Shown here one piece after another: positions 42,939-51,579 of a stretch of 64,000 nucleotides of DNA. The notes beneath the pieces are model-generated. The model was not told where the DNA came from. It made no database searches and saw nothing but the letters and a program-made list of their open reading frames with translations. The translations under genes were made by a program, and so were the position numbers. This DNA is from JBBREP01 sp036501845 (GTDB lineage Bacteria > Actinomycetota > Acidimicrobiia > IMCC26256 > PALSA-610), in NCBI GenBank assembly GCA_036501845.1, contig DASXZO010000010.1, positions 37,492 to 101,491 of the forward strand, written 5' to 3'. How positions within the stretch are numbered: the first letter of the stretch is position 1; each line of letters starts with the position of its first letter.

Positions 42939-43991
42939 TCACAGGCCGTACGCGGTGCGCAGGTGCGCAGCGAGATCGGCGACGTTCGTGTGGGCGTTGA
43001 GCCCACTCGGGTTGGGCATCACGTAGCAGCGGGCGCCGGCGAAATCGTCGGCCTGCCAGCCGGCGACGGCGCGCCGGTCGATCACCTTGCGGTAGCCGTC
43101 GAGCCCGGCGAAGAGCACCGTTGCGGGCTGCAACCATTCGACCAGCGCCCGCACGCGCGCGGCGCCGGCGCGGTACTCCTCGACGCCGAGCTCCTTCGCC
43201 CCAGCCGTCGCGCGCTTCACGAGATCGCTGAAGCCCACAGAATGCGCGACGAGCGCGTGGCGAGTGTCGCGGTTGCGCGTGACGATGCCCGACGCGAGCG
43301 CTGCGGGCCAGAAGCGATTGCCGGCCCGGAAGAAGCCCACGCCCATGTCGGCCGACAACGGCGAGGGATTCAGCCCGACGATCAGCAATCGCATCCCCGG
43401 CCCGACGGTGTCGGGCAGCGTGCGCTGGCGCGTGGCTTCGACGTCGAGCCACTCCTCGCCGTCGTCGTGTACTTCGTCGACGGCGTAACCCGCGCCCTCC
43501 ACCACGCGCACGAGGTGTGCAGGTTGCCAGAACGCGAAGTGACGTCCTCCGAACTCGTCCTGTTGCTCGGCCGTTGCTCGATCCGAGGTGACGCGGATGT
43601 GCAGTGCGGCGCCCACCGCCGACGCGTGGTGCAGATCGGCGAGCGCGAGCGGCACGCGCTCCTTGTCAATGTGCATGAGGCACTTGTGTGCCCACACACC
43701 GCCGAACGCGCCCCGACGGAACGGCACCGATTCGAGATCGTGGGCCACGCGCAACGCGGCCGGCGCGTGACCGGGTACCAGCTCGAGCATCGCGATCGCG
43801 GCATCGGTGGCCACCACGGGCTGGCCGAGGTGTGACGCGTGCCAGCCCGGTCCGCAGGCCAGGTCGAGGCGGGGCTCACCGGCAGGAACCCGGCTGGTGA
43901 ACGCGGCCGCGATGTCGAGCGCGCCGGCACTGCGCGCTTGCTCCCAATCGCGCGCCCGGCGCTCGTACACATCAACCGTCGAGCGATCCAC
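42939..43991 (-). CDS. Fusion: SAM-dependent methyltransferase + MUG-type uracil-DNA glycosylase
   Basis: A 350-aa chain with two unrelated domains. Residues about 1-190 form a class I methyltransferase: LDLACGPGWHASHLG (42-56) is motif I, and VWAHKCLMHIDKERV follows later. Residues about 200-350 are a mismatch-specific uracil glycosylase of the MUG family: LIVGLNPSPLSADMGVGFF contains GLNPS (206-210) and the second active-site motif is MPNPSGLN (325-332). The linker EWLDVEATRQRTLPDTVGPG is short, so the domains are truly one protein with no internal start needed. MUG removes uracil or ethenocytosine from mismatches. The methyltransferase substrate is unknown. Confidence 0.82.
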   Translation of the reverse strand: MDRSTVDVYERRARDWEQARSAGALDIAAAFTSRVPAGEPRLDLACGPGWHASHLGQPVVATDAAIAMLELVPGHAPAALRVAHDLESVPFRRGAFGGVWAHKCLMHIDKERVPLALADLHHASAVGAALHIRVTSDRATAEQQDEFGGRHFAFWQPAHLVRVVEGAGYAVDEVHDDGEEWLDVEATRQRTLPDTVGPGMRLLIVGLNPSPLSADMGVGFFRAGNRFWPAALASGIVTRNRDTRHALVAHSVGFSDLVKRATAGAKELGVEEYRAGAARVRALVEWLQPATVLFAGLDGYRKVIDRRAVAGWQADDFAGARCYVMPNPSGLNAHTNVADLAAHLRTAYGL

Positions 43992-44011
43992 GGCCTCCTA
44001 CTATCAGAGGC

Positions 44012-45502
44012 GTGACGGACGCGCAGCACGTGGACGGCGCCGCGCTCGTGGTGCTCGGCGCCACCGGCGACCTGGCGGCGCGCAAGCTCTATCCCGCGAT
44101 CGCGTCGTTGGCCCAACGCGGGCAGCTCCCGGCGAAGTTCTGCCTGCTCGGCGTGGCCCGCACCGAACAGACCGACGAGGGCTTCCGCGAGGAGTGCAAG
44201 GTCGCGGTGCAGAAGGCGCACCCCGACGCGGTCGACGCCTTCGACCAGCACGTGGCGTGCACCAAATACGTGACGGGCTCCTTCGACGACAAGGCCACGT
44301 GGGCCGGGCTGAAATCGGCGCTCGAAGCGTGCGACCGCGACCACGGCACCGGCGGCAACCGCGTGTTCTACCTCTCGACCCTGCCGCAGTTCTTCGAGAC
44401 TGTGGTGACGGGTCTGAGCGGCTCGGGCCTCAACACCGACGTGGAGGGCGGCTCCACTCGCATCGTGATCGAGAAGCCGTTCGGCCACGATCTCGAGTCG
44501 GCCCGCGAACTCAACGACTTCGTGCACGGCCACTTCGAGGAACGCCAGATCTTTCGCATCGACCACTATCTCGGCAAGGAGACGGTGCAGAACGTGTTGG
44601 CATTGCGTTTCGCCAACGCCATCTTCGAGCCGATCTGGGACCGCCGTTACATCGACAACGTGCAGATCACGATCGCCGAGTCGATCGGCGTGGAACATCG
44701 CGGCACGTTCTACGAACAGGCCGGCACCGTGCGCGACATCGTGCAGAACCACGCGATGCAGGTGCTGTCGCTCGTGACCATGGAGCCGCCGGCGTCGTTC
44801 GAAGCGGACCCAGTGCGCGACGAGAAGGTGAAGGTGCTCGGCTCGGTGGAACGGTTCCACCCGTTCGACGTGCCGCTCTCTGTGGTGCGCGGGCAATACG
44901 GCGAGGGCACCGTCGACGGCGTGCCGGTCGACGGCTACCGCGACGAGGAGGGCGTGGCGCCCGACTCCGCCACCGAGACGTACATCGCGATCCGTTTCGG
45001 CATCGACAACTGGCGTTGGGCCGGCGTGCCGTTCTACCTGCGCGCGGGCAAGCGGCTCGCCAAGCGCACCACCGAGGTGGCGTTGCGCTTCAAGTCGGTG
45101 CCGCACCTGGCGCTGCCCACCACTGCGATCGACTCGATCGAACCGAACACGCTGGTGCTACGCATCCAGCCCGACGAAGGTGTGCGGCTCGAGTTCGCCG
45201 CGAAGGTGCCCGGCACCGGCTTCGCGGTGCGCACGGTCGGCCTCGACTTCTCCTACCGCGAGGGCTTCCGTGAGGTTGCGCCCGAGGCCTACGAGCGACT
45301 GCTGCTCGACGTGATGCACGGCGACGCCACGTTGTTCATCCGCGAGGACGAGGTCGACGTGGCATGGCAGATCGTGCAGCCGATCCTCGACGCGATCAGC
45401 GGCGGCTCGCTACCAGTGCACGCGTACAACTCGGGCACCTGGGGACCGGCTGCCGCCGAAGCCATCCTCGACCCGCGCCTCGACCAGTGGCGCAACCCGT
45501 GA
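44012..45502 (+). CDS. zwf: Glucose-6-phosphate 1-dehydrogenase
   Basis: First step of the oxidative pentose phosphate pathway; reduces NADP+. It has 496 aa. The dinucleotide loop is VVLGATGDLAARKLYP (GATGDLA 16-22). EKPFGHDL (153-160) and RIDHYLGKE (181-189) are the substrate-binding and catalytic signature. GTG start. It follows tkt-tal after an inserted reverse-strand block (pseudopilins and the MUG fusion), where tkt-tal-zwf is normally contiguous in actinobacteria. Confidence 0.95.
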   Translation: MTDAQHVDGAALVVLGATGDLAARKLYPAIASLAQRGQLPAKFCLLGVARTEQTDEGFREECKVAVQKAHPDAVDAFDQHVACTKYVTGSFDDKATWAGLKSALEACDRDHGTGGNRVFYLSTLPQFFETVVTGLSGSGLNTDVEGGSTRIVIEKPFGHDLESARELNDFVHGHFEERQIFRIDHYLGKETVQNVLALRFANAIFEPIWDRRYIDNVQITIAESIGVEHRGTFYEQAGTVRDIVQNHAMQVLSLVTMEPPASFEADPVRDEKVKVLGSVERFHPFDVPLSVVRGQYGEGTVDGVPVDGYRDEEGVAPDSATETYIAIRFGIDNWRWAGVPFYLRAGKRLAKRTTEVALRFKSVPHLALPTTAIDSIEPNTLVLRIQPDEGVRLEFAAKVPGTGFAVRTVGLDFSYREGFREVAPEAYERLLLDVMHGDATLFIREDEVDVAWQIVQPILDAISGGSLPVHAYNSGTWGPAAAEAILDPRLDQWRNP

Positions 45503-45597
45503 CTACCCCCGCTCGCATGCGCTCGCGCCCCCAGGGCGTCTGGACGCTCGCTGGCGCTCGCGCCCCCCAGGGGCGGCGGACGCTCGCTGGCGCTCGC
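45502..45597 (+). repeat. Dispersed GC-rich repeat, copy B with an internal direct repeat
   Basis: The first unit (45502-45541) begins ACTACCCCCGCTCGC and is nearly identical to copy A inside the acyl-CoA synthetase. It is followed by two direct copies of GGACGCTCGCTGGCGCTCGC (45542-45561 and 45578-45597). The first of these continues into GCCCCCCAGGGGC. The block starts on the last base of the zwf stop and fills most of the gap before fbiC. Confidence 0.75.
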
Positions 45598-45670
45598 ACA
45601 GCCGAGTCGCTCCTCCGTCGCTCCGCGGCTGCTGATCGGCTCGTCGCAGACCCGGGGTAGTTTCGAATCC

Positions 45671-48085
45671 ATGCTCACCGCTTCAGAGCTCGGGGAGCTC
45701 GTCGATTCATCCGCTTCCGAGCTGATGCCGGCCGCCGCGGCCGTGCGCGATCAGCGTTTCGGTTCCCGGGTCACCTTCTCGCCGAAGGTGTTCGTGCCGC
45801 TCACGATGCTGTGCCGCGACCGTTGCGGCTACTGCACGTTCGCCAAGGCGCCGGCGCGCATCGAGTCGCCGTATCTCACGCCCGACGAGGTGCTCGCGAT
45901 CGCGCGGCGCGGCGCGGCGATGGGCTGTCACGAGGTGCTGTTCACGCTCGGCGAGGCGCCCGAGGCGCGCTATACCCAAGCCGCGACATGGCTGGCCGAG
46001 CACGGCTACGCCGACACCGTCGACTACCTCGTGGCCATGGCCCGGCTCGTGGTGGAAGAGACCGGCCTGTTGCCCCACGCCAATCCCGGTGCGCTCGACG
46101 AGGCGCAACTGCGCCGCCTCCGCCGCTGGTCGCCGAGCCAGGGCATGATGCTCGAGAGCCTCGCCGACCGGCTCCACGAGCCCGGCGGCCCGCACCACCG
46201 CGCGCCCGACAAGACCGCGGCCCGCAGGCTCGCCACGCTCGACGCCGCGGGTCGAGCCCAGGTGCCCTACACCACCGGCATCCTCGTCGGCATCGGCGAG
46301 ACGCGCGCCGAACGCATCGACGCGCTCGCAGCCATCGCCCGCTCGCACACCGAACACGGTCACGTGCAAGAAGTGATCGTGCAGAACTTCTTGCCCAAGC
46401 CGGGCACCGCCATGCGCGACGCGCCGCCGTGCGACCGCGAGGAATACCTCTGGTCGATTGCGACCGCGCGCCTCGTGCTGCCCCCCGACATCCACCTCCA
46501 AGCGCCGCCGAACCTGTCCGACGTCGACGAGCTCGCGGCGATGCTCGCGGCGGGTGTCGACGACTGGGGCGGCGTCTCGCCGGTCACCATCGACCACGTG
46601 AACCCCGAACGGCCGTGGCCCGCGCTCGAGACGCTGCGCGCCGCCACCGAAGCGTCCGGCCATGTGCTCGCGCCGCGCCTCACCGTGCACCCCGAGTTCG
46701 TGCGCGATCCGCAACGCTGGATCGACAGCGATCTCGCGTTCAGCGTGCTCGTGCGCAGCGACGCCGAAGGCCTCGCGCGCGACGACCATTGGGCATCGGG
46801 CGGCGACGACCCGCCGCCGCCGATCATCGACGTGTCCACTCCCACGCACCGCGACCGCGCGGCCGTTGGCGCGAGCAGCGGCCGCGTGCGCGAGATCGTC
46901 GACGGCGTTCGCGCCGGCCAAGAAGTCGGCCACGAGGAGATCGTTGCCCTCCTGTCGGCGCGTGGCACCGACGTGCGTGCGGTGTGCGAGCTCGCCGACG
47001 ACTTGCGGGCCGAGATCGTGGGCGACGAGGTGACGTTTGTCCGCAACCGCAACATCAACTACACGAACGTATGCACGTTCAAGTGCCGGTTCTGCGCGTT
47101 CAGCAAGGGCCCGCTGTCGCTGAACCTGCGCGGGAACCCGTACCTGCTCGACCTCGAGGAGATCCAGCACCGCGTGGTGGAGGCGGTCGAGTGCGGCGCT
47201 ACCGAAGTGTGCCTGCAAGGTGGCATCCATCCCGATTTCGACGGCGACTTCTACCGCCAGGTGGTGCTGGCCATCAAAGCGGTCACGCCGCAGATCCACG
47301 TGCACGGCTTCACCGCGCTGGAAGTGACCGAGGGCGCGCGGCGCCTGCAGATGCCGCTGCGCGACTACTTGGCGTCGATGCGCGAGGCGGGCTTGGCGAC
47401 GTTGCCGGGCACGGCGGCCGAGGTCCTCGACGACGACGTGCGTGCGGTGCTGTGTCCCGACAAGGTCAACACAGAGGAATGGCTCGAAGCGCACCGGGCC
47501 GCACACTCGGTAGGACTGCATTCGAACGTCACGATCATGTTCGGTTCGGTCGAGCGTCCGGAGCACGTGGCCAACCACCTGCTGCGCACGCGCGCGTTGC
47601 AGAAGGAGACCGGCGGCTTCACCGAGTTCGTGCCCCTGCCGTTCGTGCACATGGCCACGCCGATCTTCCTGCAACACAAGGCGCGGCCCGGGCCCACGTT
47701 CCGCGAGGTGCTGCTGATGCATGCGGTCGGCCGCATCGCGTACCGCGGCTACATCGACAACGTGCAGGCGTCGTGGGTGAAGTGCGGCGTGCGCGGCGCG
47801 CAGCAGATCCTGCGCGCCGGCGCCAACGATCTCGGTGGCACGTTGATGGACGAGAACATCTCGCGCGCTGCGGGGGCCCATCACGGCCAGGAACTCGACG
47901 ACGATCAGTTCGCGTCGATCGTCGAACCGCTCGGCCGCACCCTGGCTCAGCGCACCACGCTCTACGGCCGGGTGGAGACCGTCGGTCGCCGCCTGCGCCC
48001 AGTCGACGACGACGGCCTGCTTGCCCGCGAGGCCGAGAGCCCGGTGGCCTTCGTTCGCCGACCAAGCGTGCTTCCGGTGTCGTGA
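45671..48085 (+). CDS. fbiC: FO synthase FbiC (fused CofG-CofH)
   Basis: Makes 7,8-didemethyl-8-hydroxy-5-deazariboflavin, the precursor of coenzyme F420, from a flavin-pathway pyrimidine and tyrosine. It has 804 aa. Two radical-SAM domains: the CofG half has C48-x3-C52-x2-C55 in LCRDRCGYC, and the CofH half C468-x3-C472-x2-C475 in VCTFKCRFC. KPGTAMRDAPP and SSWVKCGVRGAQ-like segments support each half. The full fused length is normal for actinobacteria. It shows that the organism makes F420, which may serve LLM-type enzymes such as the one at 5.4 kb. Confidence 0.96.
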   Translation: MLTASELGELVDSSASELMPAAAAVRDQRFGSRVTFSPKVFVPLTMLCRDRCGYCTFAKAPARIESPYLTPDEVLAIARRGAAMGCHEVLFTLGEAPEARYTQAATWLAEHGYADTVDYLVAMARLVVEETGLLPHANPGALDEAQLRRLRRWSPSQGMMLESLADRLHEPGGPHHRAPDKTAARRLATLDAAGRAQVPYTTGILVGIGETRAERIDALAAIARSHTEHGHVQEVIVQNFLPKPGTAMRDAPPCDREEYLWSIATARLVLPPDIHLQAPPNLSDVDELAAMLAAGVDDWGGVSPVTIDHVNPERPWPALETLRAATEASGHVLAPRLTVHPEFVRDPQRWIDSDLAFSVLVRSDAEGLARDDHWASGGDDPPPPIIDVSTPTHRDRAAVGASSGRVREIVDGVRAGQEVGHEEIVALLSARGTDVRAVCELADDLRAEIVGDEVTFVRNRNINYTNVCTFKCRFCAFSKGPLSLNLRGNPYLLDLEEIQHRVVEAVECGATEVCLQGGIHPDFDGDFYRQVVLAIKAVTPQIHVHGFTALEVTEGARRLQMPLRDYLASMREAGLATLPGTAAEVLDDDVRAVLCPDKVNTEEWLEAHRAAHSVGLHSNVTIMFGSVERPEHVANHLLRTRALQKETGGFTEFVPLPFVHMATPIFLQHKARPGPTFREVLLMHAVGRIAYRGYIDNVQASWVKCGVRGAQQILRAGANDLGGTLMDENISRAAGAHHGQELDDDQFASIVEPLGRTLAQRTTLYGRVETVGRRLRPVDDDGLLAREAESPVAFVRRPSVLPVS

Positions 48086-48102
48086 CGTAGCGTCCCGCCA
48101 CC

Positions 48103-49101
48103 ATGACCACACCTGAATTCGACGTCGTCGCGATCGGCAACGCGCTGGTCGACGTGATCTCGCACGCGCCGCACGACCTGGTGCGTGAGCTGGAGCTCGA
48201 ACCGGGTTCGATGACGCTCGTCGACGCCGCGCGCGTCGAGGAGCTGTACACGAAGCTCGGCCCGACAATCGAGATCTCCGGGGGCAGCGCGGCCAACACC
48301 ATCGCCGGGGTCGGAAGCTTCGGTGGTGCCGGTGCCTTCATCGGTCGCGTCGCCGACGACGAGTTCGGGCGCGTGTACGCCCACGACCTGCACAGCATCG
48401 GCGTGCATTTCGAGTCGCCGCTCGCGCCGGCCGGCGGCACACCCACGGGCCGCTGCCTCGTGATCGTCACGCCCGATGCGCAGCGCACCATGAGCACGTT
48501 CCTCGGTGCCGGCAGCTCGCTCGACACCACCTACGTGGACGCCGACCTCATCGGCCGGTCGCAGGTGCTCTATCTCGAGGGATATCTCTGGGACCAGGAG
48601 CCCGCGATGGAGGCGTTCCGCGCCGCGTCGACCGCGGCGCACGCCGCGGGCCGCAAGGTGGCGCTCACGCTGTCCGACTCGTTCTGCGTGCTGCGCCACC
48701 GCGACACGTTCCTCGACCTCATCGCCACGTCGGTGGACGTGCTGTTCGCGAACGAGCCCGAGATCACCGCGCTCTACGAGGTGGACACGCTCGCCGAAGC
48801 GGTCGCGCGCGTGTCGGGCCACTGCGAGATCGCGGCGCTCACGCACGGCGCCACGGGTTCCACGATCGTCACGGCCGACGGCGTGCACGAGATCGCGGCG
48901 CACCCCGTCGACGCGGTGGTCGACACCACGGGCGCGGGCGACCTCTATGCCGCCGGGTTCCTCTACGGGCTCACCCACGGGCGCGACCTGCCCACATGTG
49001 GCGCGCTGGCGAGCCTCGCGGCGGCTGAGGTGATCTCGCACGTGGGCGCGCGGCCCGAGACGTCACTCGCCGGACTCGCAGCGGGTTTGGCCACTCCGTA
49101 A
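48103..49101 (+). CDS. PfkB family sugar/nucleoside kinase (adenosine kinase-like)
   Basis: A 332-aa ribokinase-fold kinase. VVAIGNALVDVI starts the fold, EISGGSAANTIAGVGSFGG is the substrate lid/Gly motif, and VDTTGAGDLYAAGFLYGL holds the anion hole and catalytic Asp. LFANEPEITALYEVD is also typical of the family. The overall pattern resembles bacterial adenosine kinases, but other sugar substrates cannot be excluded. Confidence 0.85.
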   Translation: MTTPEFDVVAIGNALVDVISHAPHDLVRELELEPGSMTLVDAARVEELYTKLGPTIEISGGSAANTIAGVGSFGGAGAFIGRVADDEFGRVYAHDLHSIGVHFESPLAPAGGTPTGRCLVIVTPDAQRTMSTFLGAGSSLDTTYVDADLIGRSQVLYLEGYLWDQEPAMEAFRAASTAAHAAGRKVALTLSDSFCVLRHRDTFLDLIATSVDVLFANEPEITALYEVDTLAEAVARVSGHCEIAALTHGATGSTIVTADGVHEIAAHPVDAVVDTTGAGDLYAAGFLYGLTHGRDLPTCGALASLAAAEVISHVGARPETSLAGLAAGLATP

Positions 49102-49129
49102 CACCGCGCCGCCGTAGCCTTCGGGCGTC

Positions 49130-50164
49130 ATGCAGCGGCTCCCGCGTTACCGCACCGGCGACGATCAGCTCGACGAACGCGTCGTGGAGCTCGTCGACTC
49201 GCTTGGCCGGATCTCCGACGCCGACCTGATCTTCGAGATGATCGTGTCGGCGCTCCGGCTCGCGTCGGAGCCAGCGAACCGCGGTGACCTGAAGGTGGCC
49301 AACGCGGCGTTGAAAGAGATGCGTCACGCGTTCAACGTGTTCGCGCCCTACCGGTCCACGCGCAAGGCCGCAATCTTCGGCTCGGCCCGCACCCGCACCG
49401 ACGATCCGCTCTACGACCAGACCGTGCGCGTGGCCCGCCGGCTCGCCGAGCACGAGTGGATGGTGATCACGGGCGCGGGCCCCGGGATCATGGAAGCGGG
49501 CATCGACGGCGCGGGCCCCGACAACAGTTTCGGTGTGGGCATCAAGCTGCCATTCGAAGCGGCCACCACACAGTTCCTCGACGGCGACCCGAAGCTCGTC
49601 GTGTTCCGCTACTTCTTCACCCGCAAGCTCACATTCATCAAGGAGGCCGACGGCTTCGTGTTGCTACCCGGCGGTTTCGGCACCCTCGACGAAGCCTTCG
49701 AGTTGCTCACGCTCGTGCAGACCGGCAAGGCCCAACCCGGACCGATCGTGCTGCTCGACGTGCCCGGCGGTACCTACTGGCGGTCGTGGCTCGACTTCGT
49801 GCAGCGCGAGCTCGGCACGCGGCGCTACATCTCGGCCGAAGACATCGACCTCGTGAAGATCACCGACGACTGCGAGGAAGCCGTAGAGGAGATCACCGGC
49901 TTCTTCCGCAACTATCACTCGCAGCGTTACGTCGACGGTGACCTCGTGTTGCGCATGCAGCGATCGCCCGACGCGATGGAGCTCGATCGTCTGAACGAGG
50001 AATTCGCCGACATCGTCACCAAGGGCAAGATCGAGGTGGTTGCCGCGGCCAAGGTGGAGGTCGCGGAGCACGACGTGCCCCAGCTCCCCCGGCTGCGTTT
50101 CCGGTTCGACCGCAGGAACTACGCGCGCCTACGTCACCTCGTCAACGCTCTGAATCAACTGTGA
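49130..50164 (+). CDS. LOG family (TIGR00730) nucleotide 5'-monophosphate phosphoribohydrolase-like
   Basis: A 344-aa Rossmann-like protein. KAAIFGSARTRTDDPLYDQ and VITGAGPGIMEAGIDGAG precede the LOG signature GGFGTLDEAFELLTLVQTGK (a PGGxGTxxE motif). LOG enzymes release bases from nucleoside monophosphates; many are annotated as lysine decarboxylases in error. It is longer than plant-type LOG (about 200 aa), with extra N- and C-terminal helices. The last 23 bp overlap a small convergent gene. Confidence 0.85.
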   Translation: MQRLPRYRTGDDQLDERVVELVDSLGRISDADLIFEMIVSALRLASEPANRGDLKVANAALKEMRHAFNVFAPYRSTRKAAIFGSARTRTDDPLYDQTVRVARRLAEHEWMVITGAGPGIMEAGIDGAGPDNSFGVGIKLPFEAATTQFLDGDPKLVVFRYFFTRKLTFIKEADGFVLLPGGFGTLDEAFELLTLVQTGKAQPGPIVLLDVPGGTYWRSWLDFVQRELGTRRYISAEDIDLVKITDDCEEAVEEITGFFRNYHSQRYVDGDLVLRMQRSPDAMELDRLNEEFADIVTKGKIEVVAAAKVEVAEHDVPQLPRLRFRFDRRNYARLRHLVNALNQL

Positions 50165-50354
50165 GGGCACGCAGCGATTCGATCGACTTGGCGATCGAGC
50201 GGCGCGCCGACAGCAGCTTGCGCTCCTCTTGCTTGGCGCGCACCGCACCGTCACCGTCGGGATCCGACGCCAGCTCGCGCAACCGCGCGTAGGCCAGGTC
50301 GCCGAGATCCTCTTCGATCGACTCCAAGCGTTCGATCAACGTGTCATAGCTCAT
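50142..50354 (-). CDS. Small coiled-coil protein of unknown function
   Basis: 70 aa, acidic and helical: YDTLIERLESIEEDLGDLAY, then ARLRELASDPDGDGAV, KQEERKLLSARRSIAK and SIESLRALT. Predicted two helices that could form a coiled coil. Family not recognised. It lies 16 bp downstream of glcF on the same strand and overlaps the LOG gene end, so it may be the last gene of the glycolate operon. Confidence 0.6.
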   Translation of the reverse strand: MSYDTLIERLESIEEDLGDLAYARLRELASDPDGDGAVRAKQEERKLLSARRSIAKSIESLRALTVDSER

Positions 50355-50370
50355 GCCCTACCTCGGCTGG

Positions 50371-51579
50371 TCATGCGCGTCCCTTCGGTTCGAGCGCGGC
50401 CGCGAACAGCGCGATGGGGTGGGCCACAGTGAGGCCGGCGGCATGGAGATGCATCATGCATCCGGGGTTGGCGCTGGCGACGACTCGGCCGCCGGGCGCT
50501 GCGCCGGCGCGGTCCAGCGCTTCGAGCTTGCGGGCGCGGATCTGCGTGGCCAGCTCGGGTTCGAGCGCGGCGTAGGCGCCGCCGGCACCGCAGCACAACC
50601 CGTCGTCGTCGGTCTCCACGAGGTCGTAGGCCGCGCCGAGCAAGGTGCGCACCGCGAGATGGCTGCGCTGCACGTGGCGCAGGTGGCACGGGTCCTGGAT
50701 CACCACCGTCTGGTGCATCTGCCGCACCGGCGGGAGGCCGCGCTCCACCACCAGCTCGGCGATGTCGCGCACCCGCGCCGAGAAGGCGCGGGCCGTGTCG
50801 GTGCCGAGCAGCTCCCCGTAGCCCTTCATCGCCGCGCCGCATCCGGCCGAGTCGACCGCGATCGGCGCGTCGCCGGGCATCGACGCCATCACGCGCTCGG
50901 CGTGCCGTACCGCGTCGGAGACGAGACCCGCGTGCTCATGGAGCGCGCCGCAACACGCCGCGCCGGGCAACGGGCGGCCCACCCGCACGCCGGTGGCACG
51001 CAACACGTCGGCAGTAGCGCGGTGCACGTCGGTCATCCACGCGTCCATCACGCAGCCGGTGAACAGCCACACATCGGGATTCCCAACCACCTCGATCTCA
51101 TCGCGAGCGCGCAAGCGCGCGGAAGACAGAGCCGGAAGTGAAGAATGGAACCGCTTCGGCACGAACCGATCGAGATGCGCGCGTTGCGCCGCGAGCAGCG
51201 GCCAGCCCAGCGCGCGCAGCGCCTTCGGGTGGTCGAGCGCGCGCATCGCGACGCGTAGCGCCTGCGTACGCACGCGCCCGCGGGAGTGAGCCGGGTGCTC
51301 GGCCAACGCGGCGCGCGTATCGCGCATCAACGCGCCGAACGGCACACCCGACGGACACGCGGCTTCGCACCCGCGGCACTGCACGCACTCCTGCATCGCC
51401 GCGGTGAAGGGACCGTCAACCGGCTGTGCGCCCGATTCGACTGCGCGCATCGCCGCGATGCGCCCACGCGGTGACGCGATTTCCAATCCGGTGACGCGGT
51501 ACGTGGGGCAGTGCGGCAGGCACAGCCCGCACGCCACGCACGCGACCAGCTCGTCCTCGTCGAGCCCGAGCACCGTCAC
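50371..51579 (-). CDS. glcF: Glycolate oxidase iron-sulfur subunit
   Basis: Electron-transfer subunit of the glycolate oxidase complex, 402 aa. Two 4Fe-4S motifs: CVACGLCLPHCPTY and CVQCRGCEAACPSGVP. Two CCG-type cysteine-rich domains follow: VWLFTGCVMDAW to PGAACCGALHEHAG, and VIQDPCHLRHVQR to GLCCGAGGAYA. GTG start overlaps the glcE stop (GTGA). Confidence 0.92.
   Translation of the reverse strand: MTVLGLDEDELVACVACGLCLPHCPTYRVTGLEIASPRGRIAAMRAVESGAQPVDGPFTAAMQECVQCRGCEAACPSGVPFGALMRDTRAALAEHPAHSRGRVRTQALRVAMRALDHPKALRALGWPLLAAQRAHLDRFVPKRFHSSLPALSSARLRARDEIEVVGNPDVWLFTGCVMDAWMTDVHRATADVLRATGVRVGRPLPGAACCGALHEHAGLVSDAVRHAERVMASMPGDAPIAVDSAGCGAAMKGYGELLGTDTARAFSARVRDIAELVVERGLPPVRQMHQTVVIQDPCHLRHVQRSHLAVRTLLGAAYDLVETDDDGLCCGAGGAYAALEPELATQIRARKLEALDRAGAAPGGRVVASANPGCMMHLHAAGLTVAHPIALFAAALEPKGRA

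Noticed and set aside
43382..45106. Long minus-strand frame opposite zwf
   Set aside because: Its C-terminal end reads the MUG-fusion gene out of frame, and zwf is complete on the other strand.
45707..48268. 853-codon minus-strand frame opposite fbiC
   Set aside because: FbiC with both radical-SAM motifs occupies the plus strand; the antisense frame has no recognisable domain.
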